A DNA stretch of 64,000 bases, from the NCBI GenBank assembly GCA_942491975.1, contig CALOCY010000004.1, positions 2,604,001 to 2,668,000 on the forward strand. The letters run 5' to 3'. Below are positions 46,772 through 56,212 of this stretch, one piece after another. A model generated the notes under the pieces. That model was not told the DNA's origin, did not search any database, and was given only the letters and a program-made list of their open reading frames with translations. This stretch comes from CALOCY01 sp942491975 (lineage in GTDB: Bacteria > Bacteroidota > Bacteroidia > Bacteroidales > Prolixibacteraceae). Each line of letters starts with the position of its first letter. Position 1 is the first letter of the stretch. The translations under genes were made by a program, and so were the position numbers.

Positions 46772-48283
46772 CTACTCATGATCGTTTACAAACAATACTA
46801 ATACAGCTGCCACAACCATTGAGCATCCGCCCAGCACCAAAGCATAAATGGTTTCCCCACCAAACAGATGTGTAGTTAAAAAACCAAGAATACTTGCTGC
46901 CAGGATTTGGGGTATCGTGATAAAGAAATTGAAGATACCCATGTAAACACCCATTTTGTTCTGTGGCAACGATCCAGTAAGAATTGCGTAAGGCATTGAT
47001 AAAATACTAGCCCACGCCAACCCAATACCTACCATTGAGAAGATAAGCATTTGGGGGTCTTTCACCACGTAAAACGAGGCGAGACCTACTCCACCGGCAA
47101 TTAAAGCGATCATGTGTGTAATTTTCCTGTTTGTGTATTTGGCTAAAACAGGAAGTAGAAGAATGGCAAAAAATGCAGCAAACAGATTATACCATCCAAA
47201 CATACCACCTACCCAATCGGCACCTTCATTGTAAAGTTTCGAGGTAGTGTCGGTAGTACCATATATATGGCTGGTCACAGCCTGGGTTGTGTATATCCAC
47301 ATGGCAAATAATGCAAACCACGAGAAAAATTGTACAACCGCCAGTTGTGCCATCGCCTTGGGCATATTAAACATATCGGTAAGCACTGTTACCAATCCAT
47401 TTTCTGATTTACCGGAAGAAATAAATAGTACTGATATTAACTGAAATAGCCCGAAAGCAGCTATACCTCCTGTAAGGACGTATAGTTCAAGTTCAAGCCC
47501 GAAATGATAGATCAGATAGCTTAATACTGATCCTATCAGCAACCATACAATTCCGCCTTTTTTAAATCTCGGCTTCATTGTTTCGGGAGCTATTGATGCA
47601 GTAGCTTCAACTACTGCTTCTTCGCCTTTTTCAGCTTTTTCAAACGCTTCCAGTTCTTCCGGAGAATACTCCTTAGTCCGTATAACAGTCCACAATACTG
47701 CCAAAAAGAATACCCCTGCACCAATGTAAAATGAATACTTTACCGATGGCGGTATTTGACCTTCACTGGCAGTATTGGCTATATTAAACCAATTGGCAAA
47801 TGCATAAGGCAACCATGAGGCTACAAAGGCTCCAATACCTATGAAGAAACTTTGCATGGTAAACCCTTTCGTCCGCTGATGGGCAGGTAACATATCGCCC
47901 ACAAATGCGCGGAATGGTTCCATCGAAATATTTATGGAAGCATCCATTATCCACAGCATACCCGCAGCAAACCACAAATAGGGTGAGTTGGGCATAATAA
48001 ATAACGCCAATGATGCCATGATAGCTCCGGCCAGAAAGAACGGACGACGACGTCCGAGTTTTCCCCATGTGCGGTCACTCATGTAACCAATAATAGGTTG
48101 AACAATCAATCCGGTAGCGGGTGCCGCTAACCATAAGATAGGAATAGTTGCAATGTCGGCTCCAAGCGTTTCAAATATCCTACTCACATTTGCATTTTGC
48201 AATGCAAAACCAAACTGGATACCTAAAAACCCGAAACTCATGTTCCAGATTTGCCAAAAACTAAGGGCAGGTCTTTTCTTCAT
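46772..48283 (-). CDS. MFS sugar transporter (SLC45/GPH-like, probable maltose symporter)
   Basis: The 503-residue product starts at the ATG of 48283 (MKKRPALSFWQIWNMSFGFLG); a TTG two codons earlier is less likely. It has about twelve membrane helices and the loop GYMSDRTWGKLGRRRPFF (about residues 67-84), the SLC45/GPH version of the MFS 2-3 loop motif. A cytoplasmic loop of about 30 residues rich in Glu and Ala lies mid-protein. Its place first in the operon, before beta-PGM and maltose phosphorylase, suggests import of maltose or short maltodextrins across the inner membrane. An operator-like palindrome lies 226 bp upstream. Confidence 0.9.
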   Translation of the reverse strand: MKKRPALSFWQIWNMSFGFLGIQFGFALQNANVSRIFETLGADIATIPILWLAAPATGLIVQPIIGYMSDRTWGKLGRRRPFFLAGAIMASLALFIMPNSPYLWFAAGMLWIMDASINISMEPFRAFVGDMLPAHQRTKGFTMQSFFIGIGAFVASWLPYAFANWFNIANTASEGQIPPSVKYSFYIGAGVFFLAVLWTVIRTKEYSPEELEAFEKAEKGEEAVVEATASIAPETMKPRFKKGGIVWLLIGSVLSYLIYHFGLELELYVLTGGIAAFGLFQLISVLFISSGKSENGLVTVLTDMFNMPKAMAQLAVVQFFSWFALFAMWIYTTQAVTSHIYGTTDTTSKLYNEGADWVGGMFGWYNLFAAFFAILLLPVLAKYTNRKITHMIALIAGGVGLASFYVVKDPQMLIFSMVGIGLAWASILSMPYAILTGSLPQNKMGVYMGIFNFFITIPQILAASILGFLTTHLFGGETIYALVLGGCSMVVAAVLVLFVNDHE

Positions 48284-48508
48284 ACACAATACACTTTAAT
48301 TTTCAATGTAAGAACACAAAAGAATAGCTAATTCCTTTGTTGTTAATAAAGAAACCCTTGAAGTCAAAAATCCGAAATGATGTGGCATAAAAACCACATT
48401 TGAAGTTAAATCACAGTAACAAAGAAAAGGCCTTCTGTGGTAAAAACCAAATTCCTGTACCTCCTTAAAGGCGTATAAAATCATGATTTTTAGCCCAATA
48501 CCTTATTT

Positions 48509-48518
48509 CAAACGTTTG
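48509..48518. promoter_or_regulatory. LacI-type operator upstream of the MFS operon
   Basis: CAAACGTTTG is a perfect 10-bp palindrome with central CG, as bound by LacI/GalR regulators; the bases after it, CGG, also match the site at 50135. It lies 226 bp upstream of the MFS start codon and 211 bp from the end of the LacI gene. Confidence 0.65.
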
Positions 48519-48685
48519 CGGAAAGCACTATTTTTTTTTAAATAATTTGAATTTTTGTGCGAATTTTATTGGATGTCGGATGGTTTTAAGATAAAAAAGG
48601 AATAAATACAAAATGAAAACCAGTAATTGGAGATCGGATTTAAATAGTTCCACGCAACCCCGAAAAATCAATTTTAGTATGATTC

Positions 48686-48725
48686 TGTTAACTTCGGCTA
48701 ACTTCTGTTGACTCCCGATAACTTC
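48686..48725. repeat. Phased 10-bp direct repeat
   Basis: Four blocks at exactly 10-bp spacing read TAACTTCGGC, TAACTTCTGT, TGACTCCCGA, TAACTTCATC. They begin 5 bp from the stop of the LacI gene. No stem is formed, so it is not a terminator; it matches the style of short tandem repeats often found in this phylum. Confidence 0.7.
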
Positions 48726-48729
48726 ATCT

Positions 48730-49755
48730 TTATTTGTTTTTTTTGACAGAAGACTCCCGAATAACCAAATCTGCAATTATTTGCCGTGTTTCAGGCTCAT
48801 ATTCCCGTTGGTCGGCAATGATGCGTTTTAACAATATTTCTGTAGCAATTTTACCCATTTCATAACCGTGCTGGTTGACCGATGTGAGCTTTGGGTTGGT
48901 AATATCAGTAAAACGTCCGTCGGTAAAGCCTACCACCGCAATATCGTCAGGGATTTTCAATCCGACACGTTGAATCGCCTGCATAGCCCCAATGGCTGTA
49001 AGATCGTTTACCGCAAAAATACTATCGGGTCGTTTAGGTCGCTTTAACAGCTGTCTTACTACCACTTGTGCTCGTTCAAAGCTATCGGCTTCAAAAATCA
49101 ATGATTCGTCAATGGCAATATCGTGATCCAATAGTGCTTGTATATATCCGTTTTTGCGCTGTTGCCCGATCAACAGGTTTTGCGGGCCTCCAAAATGGGC
49201 AATGTTCCGATAGCCACATTCAATAAGATGAGTGGTTGCCCGGTAGGCCGCATCAAAATCATCAATCACCACCGCATCAGCATCCACCTCAGGGCAAGCC
49301 CTGTCGAAAAACACCATGGGAATGTTGTAGTCTTCAATGTTATGCAAATGCTCAAAGTCACTTGTCTCTTTGGAGATGGAAACCAACACACCCTCCACCC
49401 GATGGTTAAGTAGTGCCTGCACATTGTGCACTTCCCGGTCGTATTTTTCATTCGACTGGCATATCATAACCGTGTAGCCTGCCTCATAAGCCACATTTTC
49501 AATACCGGCAATAATCTGAGAAAAGAAGTAGTGTACAATTTCGGGAATGATTACCCCTATTGTTCTGCTTCTGCTGTTTTTTAGGCTTAACGCTACAGCA
49601 TTGGGCTGGTATTTTAATTTGGCAGCTAGCTCTTTCACCAATCGTTTGGTCTCATCGCTAATATCGGGATGATCTTTTAGTGCACGCGAAACGGTTGAAG
49701 GCGATATCCCCAAGTGTTTGGCAATGTCTTTTATGGTAACCTGGCTGCTTCTCAT
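48730..49755 (-). CDS. LacI-family transcriptional regulator of starch/maltose use
   Basis: The 341-residue product has an N-terminal helix-turn-helix (IKDIAKHLGISPSTVSRALK, residues 8-27), a hinge region and a periplasmic-binding-protein-like effector domain (about 60-335) with TIGVIIPEI and FDRACPEVDADAV. It lies between the two divergent gene sets of the starch locus, with a CAAACGTTTG palindrome in front of each, which makes it the probable local regulator responding to an alpha-glucoside or glucose. The classic Bacteroides regulator SusR is not present in this window. Confidence 0.93.
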   Translation of the reverse strand: MRSSQVTIKDIAKHLGISPSTVSRALKDHPDISDETKRLVKELAAKLKYQPNAVALSLKNSRSRTIGVIIPEIVHYFFSQIIAGIENVAYEAGYTVMICQSNEKYDREVHNVQALLNHRVEGVLVSISKETSDFEHLHNIEDYNIPMVFFDRACPEVDADAVVIDDFDAAYRATTHLIECGYRNIAHFGGPQNLLIGQQRKNGYIQALLDHDIAIDESLIFEADSFERAQVVVRQLLKRPKRPDSIFAVNDLTAIGAMQAIQRVGLKIPDDIAVVGFTDGRFTDITNPKLTSVNQHGYEMGKIATEILLKRIIADQREYEPETRQIIADLVIRESSVKKNK

Positions 49756-49819
49756 GTTAAATAGACTGCTAGATTTTTAGATTACAAGACGATTAGACAA
49801 AAGTATCAAGACAAATGCA

Positions 49820-49908
49820 CTAGCGCGAGACTTTGGTCTCGTTCTAGATAATAAAACCACAGTCTTCAGACTGCTTGTCATTGGTGAGACACGAGCCTGA
49901 AGACTCGC
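49820..49908. repeat. Three short palindromes, REP-like
   Basis: CTAGCGCGAGACTTTGGTCT (49820-49839) shares the CTAGCGCG lead with the unit at 35089 and has a GAGAC/GTCTC stem. CAGTCTTCAGACTG (49860-49873) and CGAGCCTGAAGACTCG (49892-49907) follow. Together they suggest a diverged cluster of the same family. Confidence 0.6.
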
Positions 49909-50134
49909 GTCAGAAAAGATGCTAGACTCAAGACAAACTTCTGTCTTCGGGCTTCCGTCTTCTGACTCCTATTTTTTTCTCACTACTCAATACTCTGTAC
50001 CCACTACTCCTTTAATCGGTAAGATAGTAGTAAAATCTGATATAATGAAACACAATGCGATGATTTGCGTAGGTACAAATATCGTTATTTTATTCCTTTC
50101 TTATTCAAGACATCTGTTATACAACATATTTCAT

Positions 50135-50159
50135 GCAAACGTTTGCGAACTCGTTTGCG
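50135..50159. promoter_or_regulatory. LacI-type operator cluster upstream of susC
   Basis: GCAAACGTTTGC (50135-50146) is a perfect 12-bp palindrome. It overlaps a second near-palindrome, GCGAACTCGTTTGC (50145-50158), so two binding positions are offset by about one helical turn. The same core occurs at 48509. The cluster is about 160-185 bp upstream of the susC start. Confidence 0.75.
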
Positions 50160-50318
50160 GTCGAAAACCTGCTGTACAACAACCCGTTGTATTAAAAAAA
50201 GGTTGTTTTTTGTTTTATTAACTTATTAAAAAACGTGAAACCCAATGATTAAATCCGAAGTTAAAATCACACCTGTTTCTATTTTAATCATTAAGAAAAA
50301 ACTATTAAGTATTAAACT

Positions 50319-53300
50319 ATGAAAATACACAGAATGAAGCTTTCGGTTTTATTGTCCTTTCTCCTGGTTGTATTGACTGTTAATTTCAGTTTTGCGCAGG
50401 AGATGACAATAACAGGTAAAGTGACCGACAAATCCACAGGGGAAGTCCTTCCCGGAGTTTCTGTTGTGGTGAAGGGTACTACAAATGGAACAGCAACCAA
50501 TCTTGATGGTGAATACACATTTCAAAGTGTACCATTAGATGCTGATCTTGTTTTTTCGTTTATTGGATACAAAACATTTGAAGTAACCGCCTCAACTGCA
50601 CTAATAAATGTACAACTTGAAGAAGACATAGAAAGCCTTGAAGAAGTTGTTGTCGTTGGTTACGGCATTCAAAAGAAAAGAGAGATCACCGGATCAATTG
50701 CAAAAGTTGAAAATTCAAAAATTACGGACAAGATAGTCCCCTCTTTTGAGTCGGCACTGCAAGGACAAGCTGCCGGGGTATCTGTAACCACCGGTAGTGG
50801 TATGGCCGGATCAGGATCTGTTGTCCGTATTCGTGGTATTTCTTCTATTAACGCTGGAGGTGATCCGTTATATGTAATAGATGGCATTCCCGTTACGAAT
50901 GATATGTTTGGCTTAGGTGGCCGTACAGGAGGTATGAATATAAACCCATTGGCAGCCATAAATCCTAATGATATTGCATCTGTTGAAGTGTTGAAAGATG
51001 CAGCAGCAGCGGGTATTTACGGTTCACGTGGTGCAAACGGGGTTATATTGGTAACAACCAGAAAAGGGAAAGTTCAAAAGTTATCTGTTAACTTTAATAC
51101 TAAACACAGTATTAGTAATCCTGCCAAAAAAATGAATATGACCAATGCCGCAGAGTGGTTGCAGCTGTATAAAGAGGCATGGGAAAATGATGGCAATACG
51201 GGCATCCCTCAAGGATTACCCGGCGGGATGACTTGGGAACAAGCACAATTGAATGATACCGACTGGTGGGATGAAGTGACACGTACCGGAGTAAAACAAG
51301 AATATAACCTTTCAGTAACGTACGGTACTGAAAAGTTCAAAATTTATGCCGGGGGTACCTTTAGCGATAACCAATCGTATATGATTGGCAATAATATGCA
51401 GCGTGCTTCCGGAAAATTAAGTGTTGATTACAGATTTAACGAGAAATATTCTGTTTCGCTATCTTCCATGTTGGCTACATCTGAAACCAATCTTCCCGGC
51501 AATCCATGGGATGGTGGTTTGGGTGCAGCAATGGGATATGCTATTCCTATTTATCCTATTTACAACACTGATGGCACGTATTTCAATGATGCCGGATGGA
51601 GTGGAAATCCTGTAATGGTGAATAACTTACGGAAACTTTCCAATAAAGATATCCGAACTATTAATAATTTAACGATAAATGCGAATCCTCTCAAAAATTT
51701 CAATGTTACACTAACAGGCGCAATTGATTATTTGAATTTTGAACATACAGGGAATGAAGATCCTTACCTGCGTTCAAGTGATTTGTGGTATAAATGGGAG
51801 AATAAAAAGAAGGTTCTTAATTACAACTATTCAGCCGTTGTTTCATATAATTTTGAATTACCCGATGACCATAGCCTTACATTGATGGGCGGACATGAAT
51901 ATCAGCGTTCGGAAACAACCGGTGACGATTGGAACCTTGAACAAAACGGAGAAGCAAATACAACAGAGCTACAACCTCAGGAATGGTCGTATATAAGTTT
52001 CTTCGGAAGGGCAAATTACATGTATAAAGACCGTTATATTGCCCAGACATCACTGCGTACTGATGGTTCTTCCCGGTTTGGTAAAAACAATAAATATGGA
52101 TACTTTCCCACTATTGCTTTGGGATGGATCATGACCGAAGAAGATTTTCTGAAAGACAATGAAATCATATCGTTCCTGAAAGTTAAAACAAGTTATGGTA
52201 TTACAGGTAACTCTAATATTCCTAACTATGAACCACTAGGAACGTATCGTGTTCCTGGAGAAAGTGGTTATTACAATGGTAATCCGGTACGTTATCCTGA
52301 ACGTGATCCCAATCCTGATTTAAAATGGGAAACCACACAGAGTTTTGATGCCGGATTTGAAGCCCGCTTTTTAGATGGAAGAATAAGTACCGAGTTTGCT
52401 TACTTCTACAAATTATCATCTGATGTATTCATTAATCAGGCTACTACTGCGACATCCGGATATGGTAGCCAATGGCAAAATCTTGCAGAAATTATGAATA
52501 CTGGTGTTGAGTTTGATATTACTACACGTAATACCACAGGGAAATTCAAATGGACAACCAACTTCAATATTTCCACACTTAAAAATGAAGTTACCGATGT
52601 TGGTGGATTAACTACTGAAGTTGGTGGTGGTACTAACGACACGAGGGTTATTAAAGGATATCCTGTGGGAACAAATATGTTGGTGAGGATATCTCGTATT
52701 GATCCTACCGATGGTAGCCCGATCTACCTTGATGCCGATGGCAACGAAACCAAGATATACAAATTTGAAGGTGCCGATGGCTACAAAGTACCTGTGGGGA
52801 AAATATTCCCTGACTTTACCGGTGGTTTTACCAATACTTTTGAATACAAAGGCTTTGAAATGAGTGCCCTTTTTATTTTTAGTTATGGAGCTAAGATTTA
52901 TGACTCTTCGGCAAAAAGACAGCTGGGATTGGCCACAGACTGGAACTTCCGTACCGATCGTTTTGACCGTTGGCGGCAACCGGGCGACATTGCCAAATAT
53001 CCCCGCCTATCATTGGATGGCTCTGCATGGGGGAAAGATGGCGAAGTATGGTTCAACTCAGATATGTGGTTATATGATGGAGATTATCTAAGGCTTAAAA
53101 ACCTTACGTTCTCCTACAATATCCACTCAAAAGTATTGAATAAACTCCACATTAAAACAGCCAAAATTGGCGTGACCGCAACAAATCTGCTGACCTTTAC
53201 TAAATACCCCGGAGCCGATCCTGAAATTGCACGGGACTTTGATGATGCACGGGACAGAAATATGAGTGTCAATGTAAACTACCTTAACCCACCACAGGAA

Positions 53301-53336
53301 AGGACCTTTACGTTTAATCTTAATGTAACGTTTTAA
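50319..53336 (+). CDS. SusC-family TonB-dependent outer-membrane transporter
   Basis: The 1005-residue product has a signal peptide ending NFSFAQ (about residue 27), an N-terminal CarboxypepD_reg-like domain (about 30-105), the SusC-type segment LEEVVVVGYGIQKKREITGS (about 107-126), a TonB plug domain with DGIPVTNDMF and LKDAAAAGIYGSRGANGVI, and a long beta barrel ending in Phe. SusC moves maltooligosaccharides across the outer membrane with TonB energy and is capped by SusD. It is the first gene of the rightward operon; the next gene starts 11 bp later. Confidence 0.97.
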   Translation: MKIHRMKLSVLLSFLLVVLTVNFSFAQEMTITGKVTDKSTGEVLPGVSVVVKGTTNGTATNLDGEYTFQSVPLDADLVFSFIGYKTFEVTASTALINVQLEEDIESLEEVVVVGYGIQKKREITGSIAKVENSKITDKIVPSFESALQGQAAGVSVTTGSGMAGSGSVVRIRGISSINAGGDPLYVIDGIPVTNDMFGLGGRTGGMNINPLAAINPNDIASVEVLKDAAAAGIYGSRGANGVILVTTRKGKVQKLSVNFNTKHSISNPAKKMNMTNAAEWLQLYKEAWENDGNTGIPQGLPGGMTWEQAQLNDTDWWDEVTRTGVKQEYNLSVTYGTEKFKIYAGGTFSDNQSYMIGNNMQRASGKLSVDYRFNEKYSVSLSSMLATSETNLPGNPWDGGLGAAMGYAIPIYPIYNTDGTYFNDAGWSGNPVMVNNLRKLSNKDIRTINNLTINANPLKNFNVTLTGAIDYLNFEHTGNEDPYLRSSDLWYKWENKKKVLNYNYSAVVSYNFELPDDHSLTLMGGHEYQRSETTGDDWNLEQNGEANTTELQPQEWSYISFFGRANYMYKDRYIAQTSLRTDGSSRFGKNNKYGYFPTIALGWIMTEEDFLKDNEIISFLKVKTSYGITGNSNIPNYEPLGTYRVPGESGYYNGNPVRYPERDPNPDLKWETTQSFDAGFEARFLDGRISTEFAYFYKLSSDVFINQATTATSGYGSQWQNLAEIMNTGVEFDITTRNTTGKFKWTTNFNISTLKNEVTDVGGLTTEVGGGTNDTRVIKGYPVGTNMLVRISRIDPTDGSPIYLDADGNETKIYKFEGADGYKVPVGKIFPDFTGGFTNTFEYKGFEMSALFIFSYGAKIYDSSAKRQLGLATDWNFRTDRFDRWRQPGDIAKYPRLSLDGSAWGKDGEVWFNSDMWLYDGDYLRLKNLTFSYNIHSKVLNKLHIKTAKIGVTATNLLTFTKYPGADPEIARDFDDARDRNMSVNVNYLNPPQERTFTFNLNVTF

Positions 53337-53347
53337 AAAATAGAAAA

Positions 53348-54790
53348 ATGAAAAAGATTAATATTATAACCCTATTTTTCCTGTTGAGTAGTCTAATCAT
53401 GTTTTCTTCATGTGAAGAATGGCTTGATATCAAGCCAGAAAGTGAAGAAACTGTTTTAGAAGAGGTGGCACTACAAACAGGAGATGATTTGCAGGGATTG
53501 TTAAATGCTGCATATCAGACACTTTCTGGATGTTATGGCGGTGCATTTCAGCGCTATTCCGATTTAATGGCGGACGAAGTGCATCCATTGGAGCCAACCA
53601 GTGATAAACGGTTGAACGTTTACAAACGTTATACTACGGGTTATTTTACGGCATTTGAACCGTATAACGAATCTTATATCAGCATACTCAGGGCTAATCT
53701 TGTGATTGAAAATATTGATAATGTTACCGGTTTAGACGAGGCAGATAAAACTCAAATGATAGCTGAAGCAAAATTCATCCGTGCGTTAAGCCACTTTGCT
53801 GTACTGCGACTATTTGCTCAACCTTACGGTTACAGTGCTGATAATTCACATTTGGGTATTGGCCTTAAAACATCATCTGTGGTAGAAATCATTCCACGAT
53901 CAACTGTTGCTGATGTATATGCGCAACTTATTAGTGACCTTACCGATGCTGAAGCAGGATTGCCCACAACATCAGCAAATAATGCTTATGCCACTTCATG
54001 GGCAGCTAAAGCATTGTTGGCACAGGTCTATTTTCAAATGCACGATTACGATAATGCCTTTACCAAGGCGAATGATGTCATCGAAAATGGAGGATTTGTA
54101 TTTGACGACTATGTAGAGCAACGCTTTGTTCTTGAAGAAACCACATTCGATTATGGAACTGAACAGGTTGTTGCCTCTCCTTCAACAGAAGGGATATTTA
54201 AACTTGTTTCAAATTCAGGCACATCAAATGCCGGTGGAGGATTTGGCGTTTATCGTTGTGATGACGACAATGTTCCCAGCATTCGTATTAACACCACATT
54301 TTATACCCAAAATGCACAAACCATAGGTGCGGACAAACGCACACAAGCGTGGTATGAGGTATTCAATGCCGGATTAGATAATGAGTATGTAGGGCTTAAA
54401 AAGTACAACCTTGATTACTTTGATGTGCCGGTTTTATTCCTTACCGAGCAACTATTTATCCGTGCTGAATCAGCCGTGTTAAAAACAACAGCTGACCTCA
54501 CCACTGCGGTTGCTGATGTGAATGCAATCAGGACAAGGTCATATGGAGGCGAAAGCTATAATATTTCAGGAGGGGCTACAGCTGATGTAATACTCAATAC
54601 CATCCGGTTTGAGAAAAGTCTGGAGCTGATAGGAGAAGGATACCGTGTTCATGACCTGAAACGCAGAGGTTCAGGAAATGAAAGCGATCTTACCATACGT
54701 GGTGTTGCCTGGGATTATCCGGGATTGGCATTGCAATTTCCAATCAACGAGATAAACGAACTATTCTTACCCAATGAAGAACCTAATTAA
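53348..54790 (+). CDS. SusD-family starch-binding lipoprotein
   Basis: The 480-residue product has a lipobox (IMFSSC, Cys near residue 22) followed by EEWLDIKPESE, the usual SusD start, and TPR-like helices such as LQGLLNAAYQTLSG and MIAEAKFIRALSHFAVLRLFAQPYG. It ends with the family's ALQFPINEINELF segment. SusD binds glucan at the cell surface and closes over the SusC barrel. Confidence 0.97.
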   Translation: MKKINIITLFFLLSSLIMFSSCEEWLDIKPESEETVLEEVALQTGDDLQGLLNAAYQTLSGCYGGAFQRYSDLMADEVHPLEPTSDKRLNVYKRYTTGYFTAFEPYNESYISILRANLVIENIDNVTGLDEADKTQMIAEAKFIRALSHFAVLRLFAQPYGYSADNSHLGIGLKTSSVVEIIPRSTVADVYAQLISDLTDAEAGLPTTSANNAYATSWAAKALLAQVYFQMHDYDNAFTKANDVIENGGFVFDDYVEQRFVLEETTFDYGTEQVVASPSTEGIFKLVSNSGTSNAGGGFGVYRCDDDNVPSIRINTTFYTQNAQTIGADKRTQAWYEVFNAGLDNEYVGLKKYNLDYFDVPVLFLTEQLFIRAESAVLKTTADLTTAVADVNAIRTRSYGGESYNISGGATADVILNTIRFEKSLELIGEGYRVHDLKRRGSGNESDLTIRGVAWDYPGLALQFPINEINELFLPNEEPN

Positions 54791-54806
54791 TTCAAATTAT
54801 ACGATT

Positions 54807-55301
54807 ATGAAAAAAGCATTATATATCATTATTTCACTGCTGTTTTTGTACGCCTGTACACCGGATGATATTCCGCCAATCGGGGAGCCTTTTGACAGGC
54901 AGGCACAGTTAGTGGGTACGTGGAATCTCAGCCAGTTTATGCAGGTTGATGAGGAAGCAAAAGCCAAGGATTTTCCTGAATTTGCCACCTATAAGGATTT
55001 GACAAACGTATTTCCGGGACATCCGTATACTGATTTTGCACTAACATTAAACAGCGATGGTAGTTTCTCTACAACAGTGGGGACTTCATATGTTGATATA
55101 TTGTCGAGTGGTACATGGGCGTTAGATGATGTTGATTATCCAACGGCTATTGTATTGACTAGTGATGATTCTTCTCAAGAGGTGCTCTTGGGCAGCCTTG
55201 CTGAGTTAACCTCTGGCAAAGTACAGCTTAAAGCTGAACGTAAAAGTGTTGCTACACAAAAAACGAAGATCACCTACGAATACCACATGGTTAAACAGTA
55301 A
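54807..55301 (+). CDS. DUF5004-like lipoprotein
   Basis: The 164-residue product starts at the ATG of 54807 (MKKALYIIISLLFLYAC), which gives a clean lipobox; an upstream in-frame start at 54774 overlaps susD and would spoil the signal. The rest is a lipocalin-like beta domain, with QLVGTWNLSQF near residue 33 and ALTLNSDGSFSTT, as in DUF5004 proteins found beside Sus genes. Function is not established; its place after SusD suggests surface handling of glucan. Confidence 0.75.
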   Translation: MKKALYIIISLLFLYACTPDDIPPIGEPFDRQAQLVGTWNLSQFMQVDEEAKAKDFPEFATYKDLTNVFPGHPYTDFALTLNSDGSFSTTVGTSYVDILSSGTWALDDVDYPTAIVLTSDDSSQEVLLGSLAELTSGKVQLKAERKSVATQKTKITYEYHMVKQ

Positions 55302-55315
55302 AAAATTGTAGTCCA

Positions 55316-56185
55316 ATGAAAAAATTAATCATATTATTACTCATACTATCAGGAGGTGTATTGCACACATTTGGACAAGTGCCCAAATTGACTGTTACCC
55401 CTGGTGAAATAGATGCCCTTACAGAGAATGTTACGTTTACATTTGATGTAACAGGCACTGATGTTGAAGGGTTAACAGATATATATATCTGGGCGTGGAG
55501 CTCTGATATTGGAAGCCCTTCAGAAATGCTATTGTGTTACGATGGTGGAAATGCATCATGGGGAAATATTTCTCCCAATGCAAAATTGGAACCGGTTGAC
55601 AGTAACCCTAATCTTTTTACCATTACATTACCCAAAACGGTAACCCGTGATGATGGTGAAGTTACATTCAAAAATGTAGCTGACCTGTTTGGTGTTTCAG
55701 CCACACCGGGTAAAATTAAAGAGTTTGGGTTTCTCTTGCGTAGTCAGGACGGGTCACAACAAACGCCTGGTGATATGCAATCTAAGGTTACCCTTAAAGC
55801 ACTTATTTTTGAAGAGAATATATTTCGTACATTCCCGGCCAGTGTTTCAAATAAGGATGTAGTAACGGTCTATTTCAATCAGAATTTAGCTGATGATGCC
55901 AAACAGGAGATTATGACCGATGTTAAAGTCTCTGTTACATTAACCGATGAGAGTGGAGACGTAATAATCGCTCATGCTGAACCTGTTGCCACAACACCTG
56001 AAAGAGACGGCGAATTTTCCTATTCATTCCTACCATCTATGTTGGGAACTTTCCCGGATGGGGTAACCCTTGATGATGTCAAAAATATGGAGGTTGTTTT
56101 TTCAGGTATCCTAAACAAACCGGATGGTACAACAGAAACTGTAACTTCTTCGACATTTGAACAGGTTTTTTCTGATTATGAATAA
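55316..56185 (+). CDS. Secreted beta-sandwich protein (DUF4961-like) in the Sus operon
   Basis: The 289-residue product has a cleavable signal (LHTFGQ) and no lipobox or T9SS sorting domain, so it should be periplasmic. Residues about 25-165 resemble the module at the N-terminus of the amylase at 58325: VTFTFDV, a Trp-rich strand, YIWAWSSD, DLFGVSATPGKIKEFGFLLRSQDG. The rest is a second beta domain. A glucan-binding helper is the likely role, but the location without an anchor is odd. I am not certain of the family name. Confidence 0.65.
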   Translation: MKKLIILLLILSGGVLHTFGQVPKLTVTPGEIDALTENVTFTFDVTGTDVEGLTDIYIWAWSSDIGSPSEMLLCYDGGNASWGNISPNAKLEPVDSNPNLFTITLPKTVTRDDGEVTFKNVADLFGVSATPGKIKEFGFLLRSQDGSQQTPGDMQSKVTLKALIFEENIFRTFPASVSNKDVVTVYFNQNLADDAKQEIMTDVKVSVTLTDESGDVIIAHAEPVATTPERDGEFSYSFLPSMLGTFPDGVTLDDVKNMEVVFSGILNKPDGTTETVTSSTFEQVFSDYE

Positions 56186-56212
56186 GTTGTAATCCATTAA
56201 AAAAGAAAAACA

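Larger units (their letters stand above)
48284..48729. other. Gene-free regulatory interval upstream of the leftward operon
   Basis: This 446-bp segment holds the presumed promoter and operator of the MFS-led operon, and a phased 10-bp direct repeat just after the regulator's stop (48686-48725). The 62-codon minus-strand frame at 48296-48484 is judged spurious. No clear Bacteroidota -7/-33 pair was seen. Confidence 0.6.
49756..50318. other. Gene-free regulatory interval upstream of susC
   Basis: This 563-bp segment lies between the LacI and SusC genes, which are divergently transcribed. It holds a TAGA-rich stretch near 49756, three small palindromes (49820-49908), and an operator cluster (50135-50159). 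The short plus-strand frame at 49919-50221 covers the operator and is judged spurious. The long leader before susC (over 150 bp after the operator) leaves room for an untranslated leader. Confidence 0.65.

Noticed and set aside
48296..48484. Minus-strand 62-codon frame upstream of the MFS gene
   Set aside because: It has no credible ribosome-binding site or recognisable domain and sits in the presumed leader of the operon.
49919..50221. Plus-strand 100-codon frame upstream of susC
   Set aside because: It covers the operator palindromes and has low-complexity composition; no protein pattern is recognisable.
53615..53635. AACGTTTACAAACGTT near-palindrome resembling the LacI operator
   Set aside because: It lies inside the susD coding sequence, has a different centre from the two upstream sites, and is most simply explained by codons.
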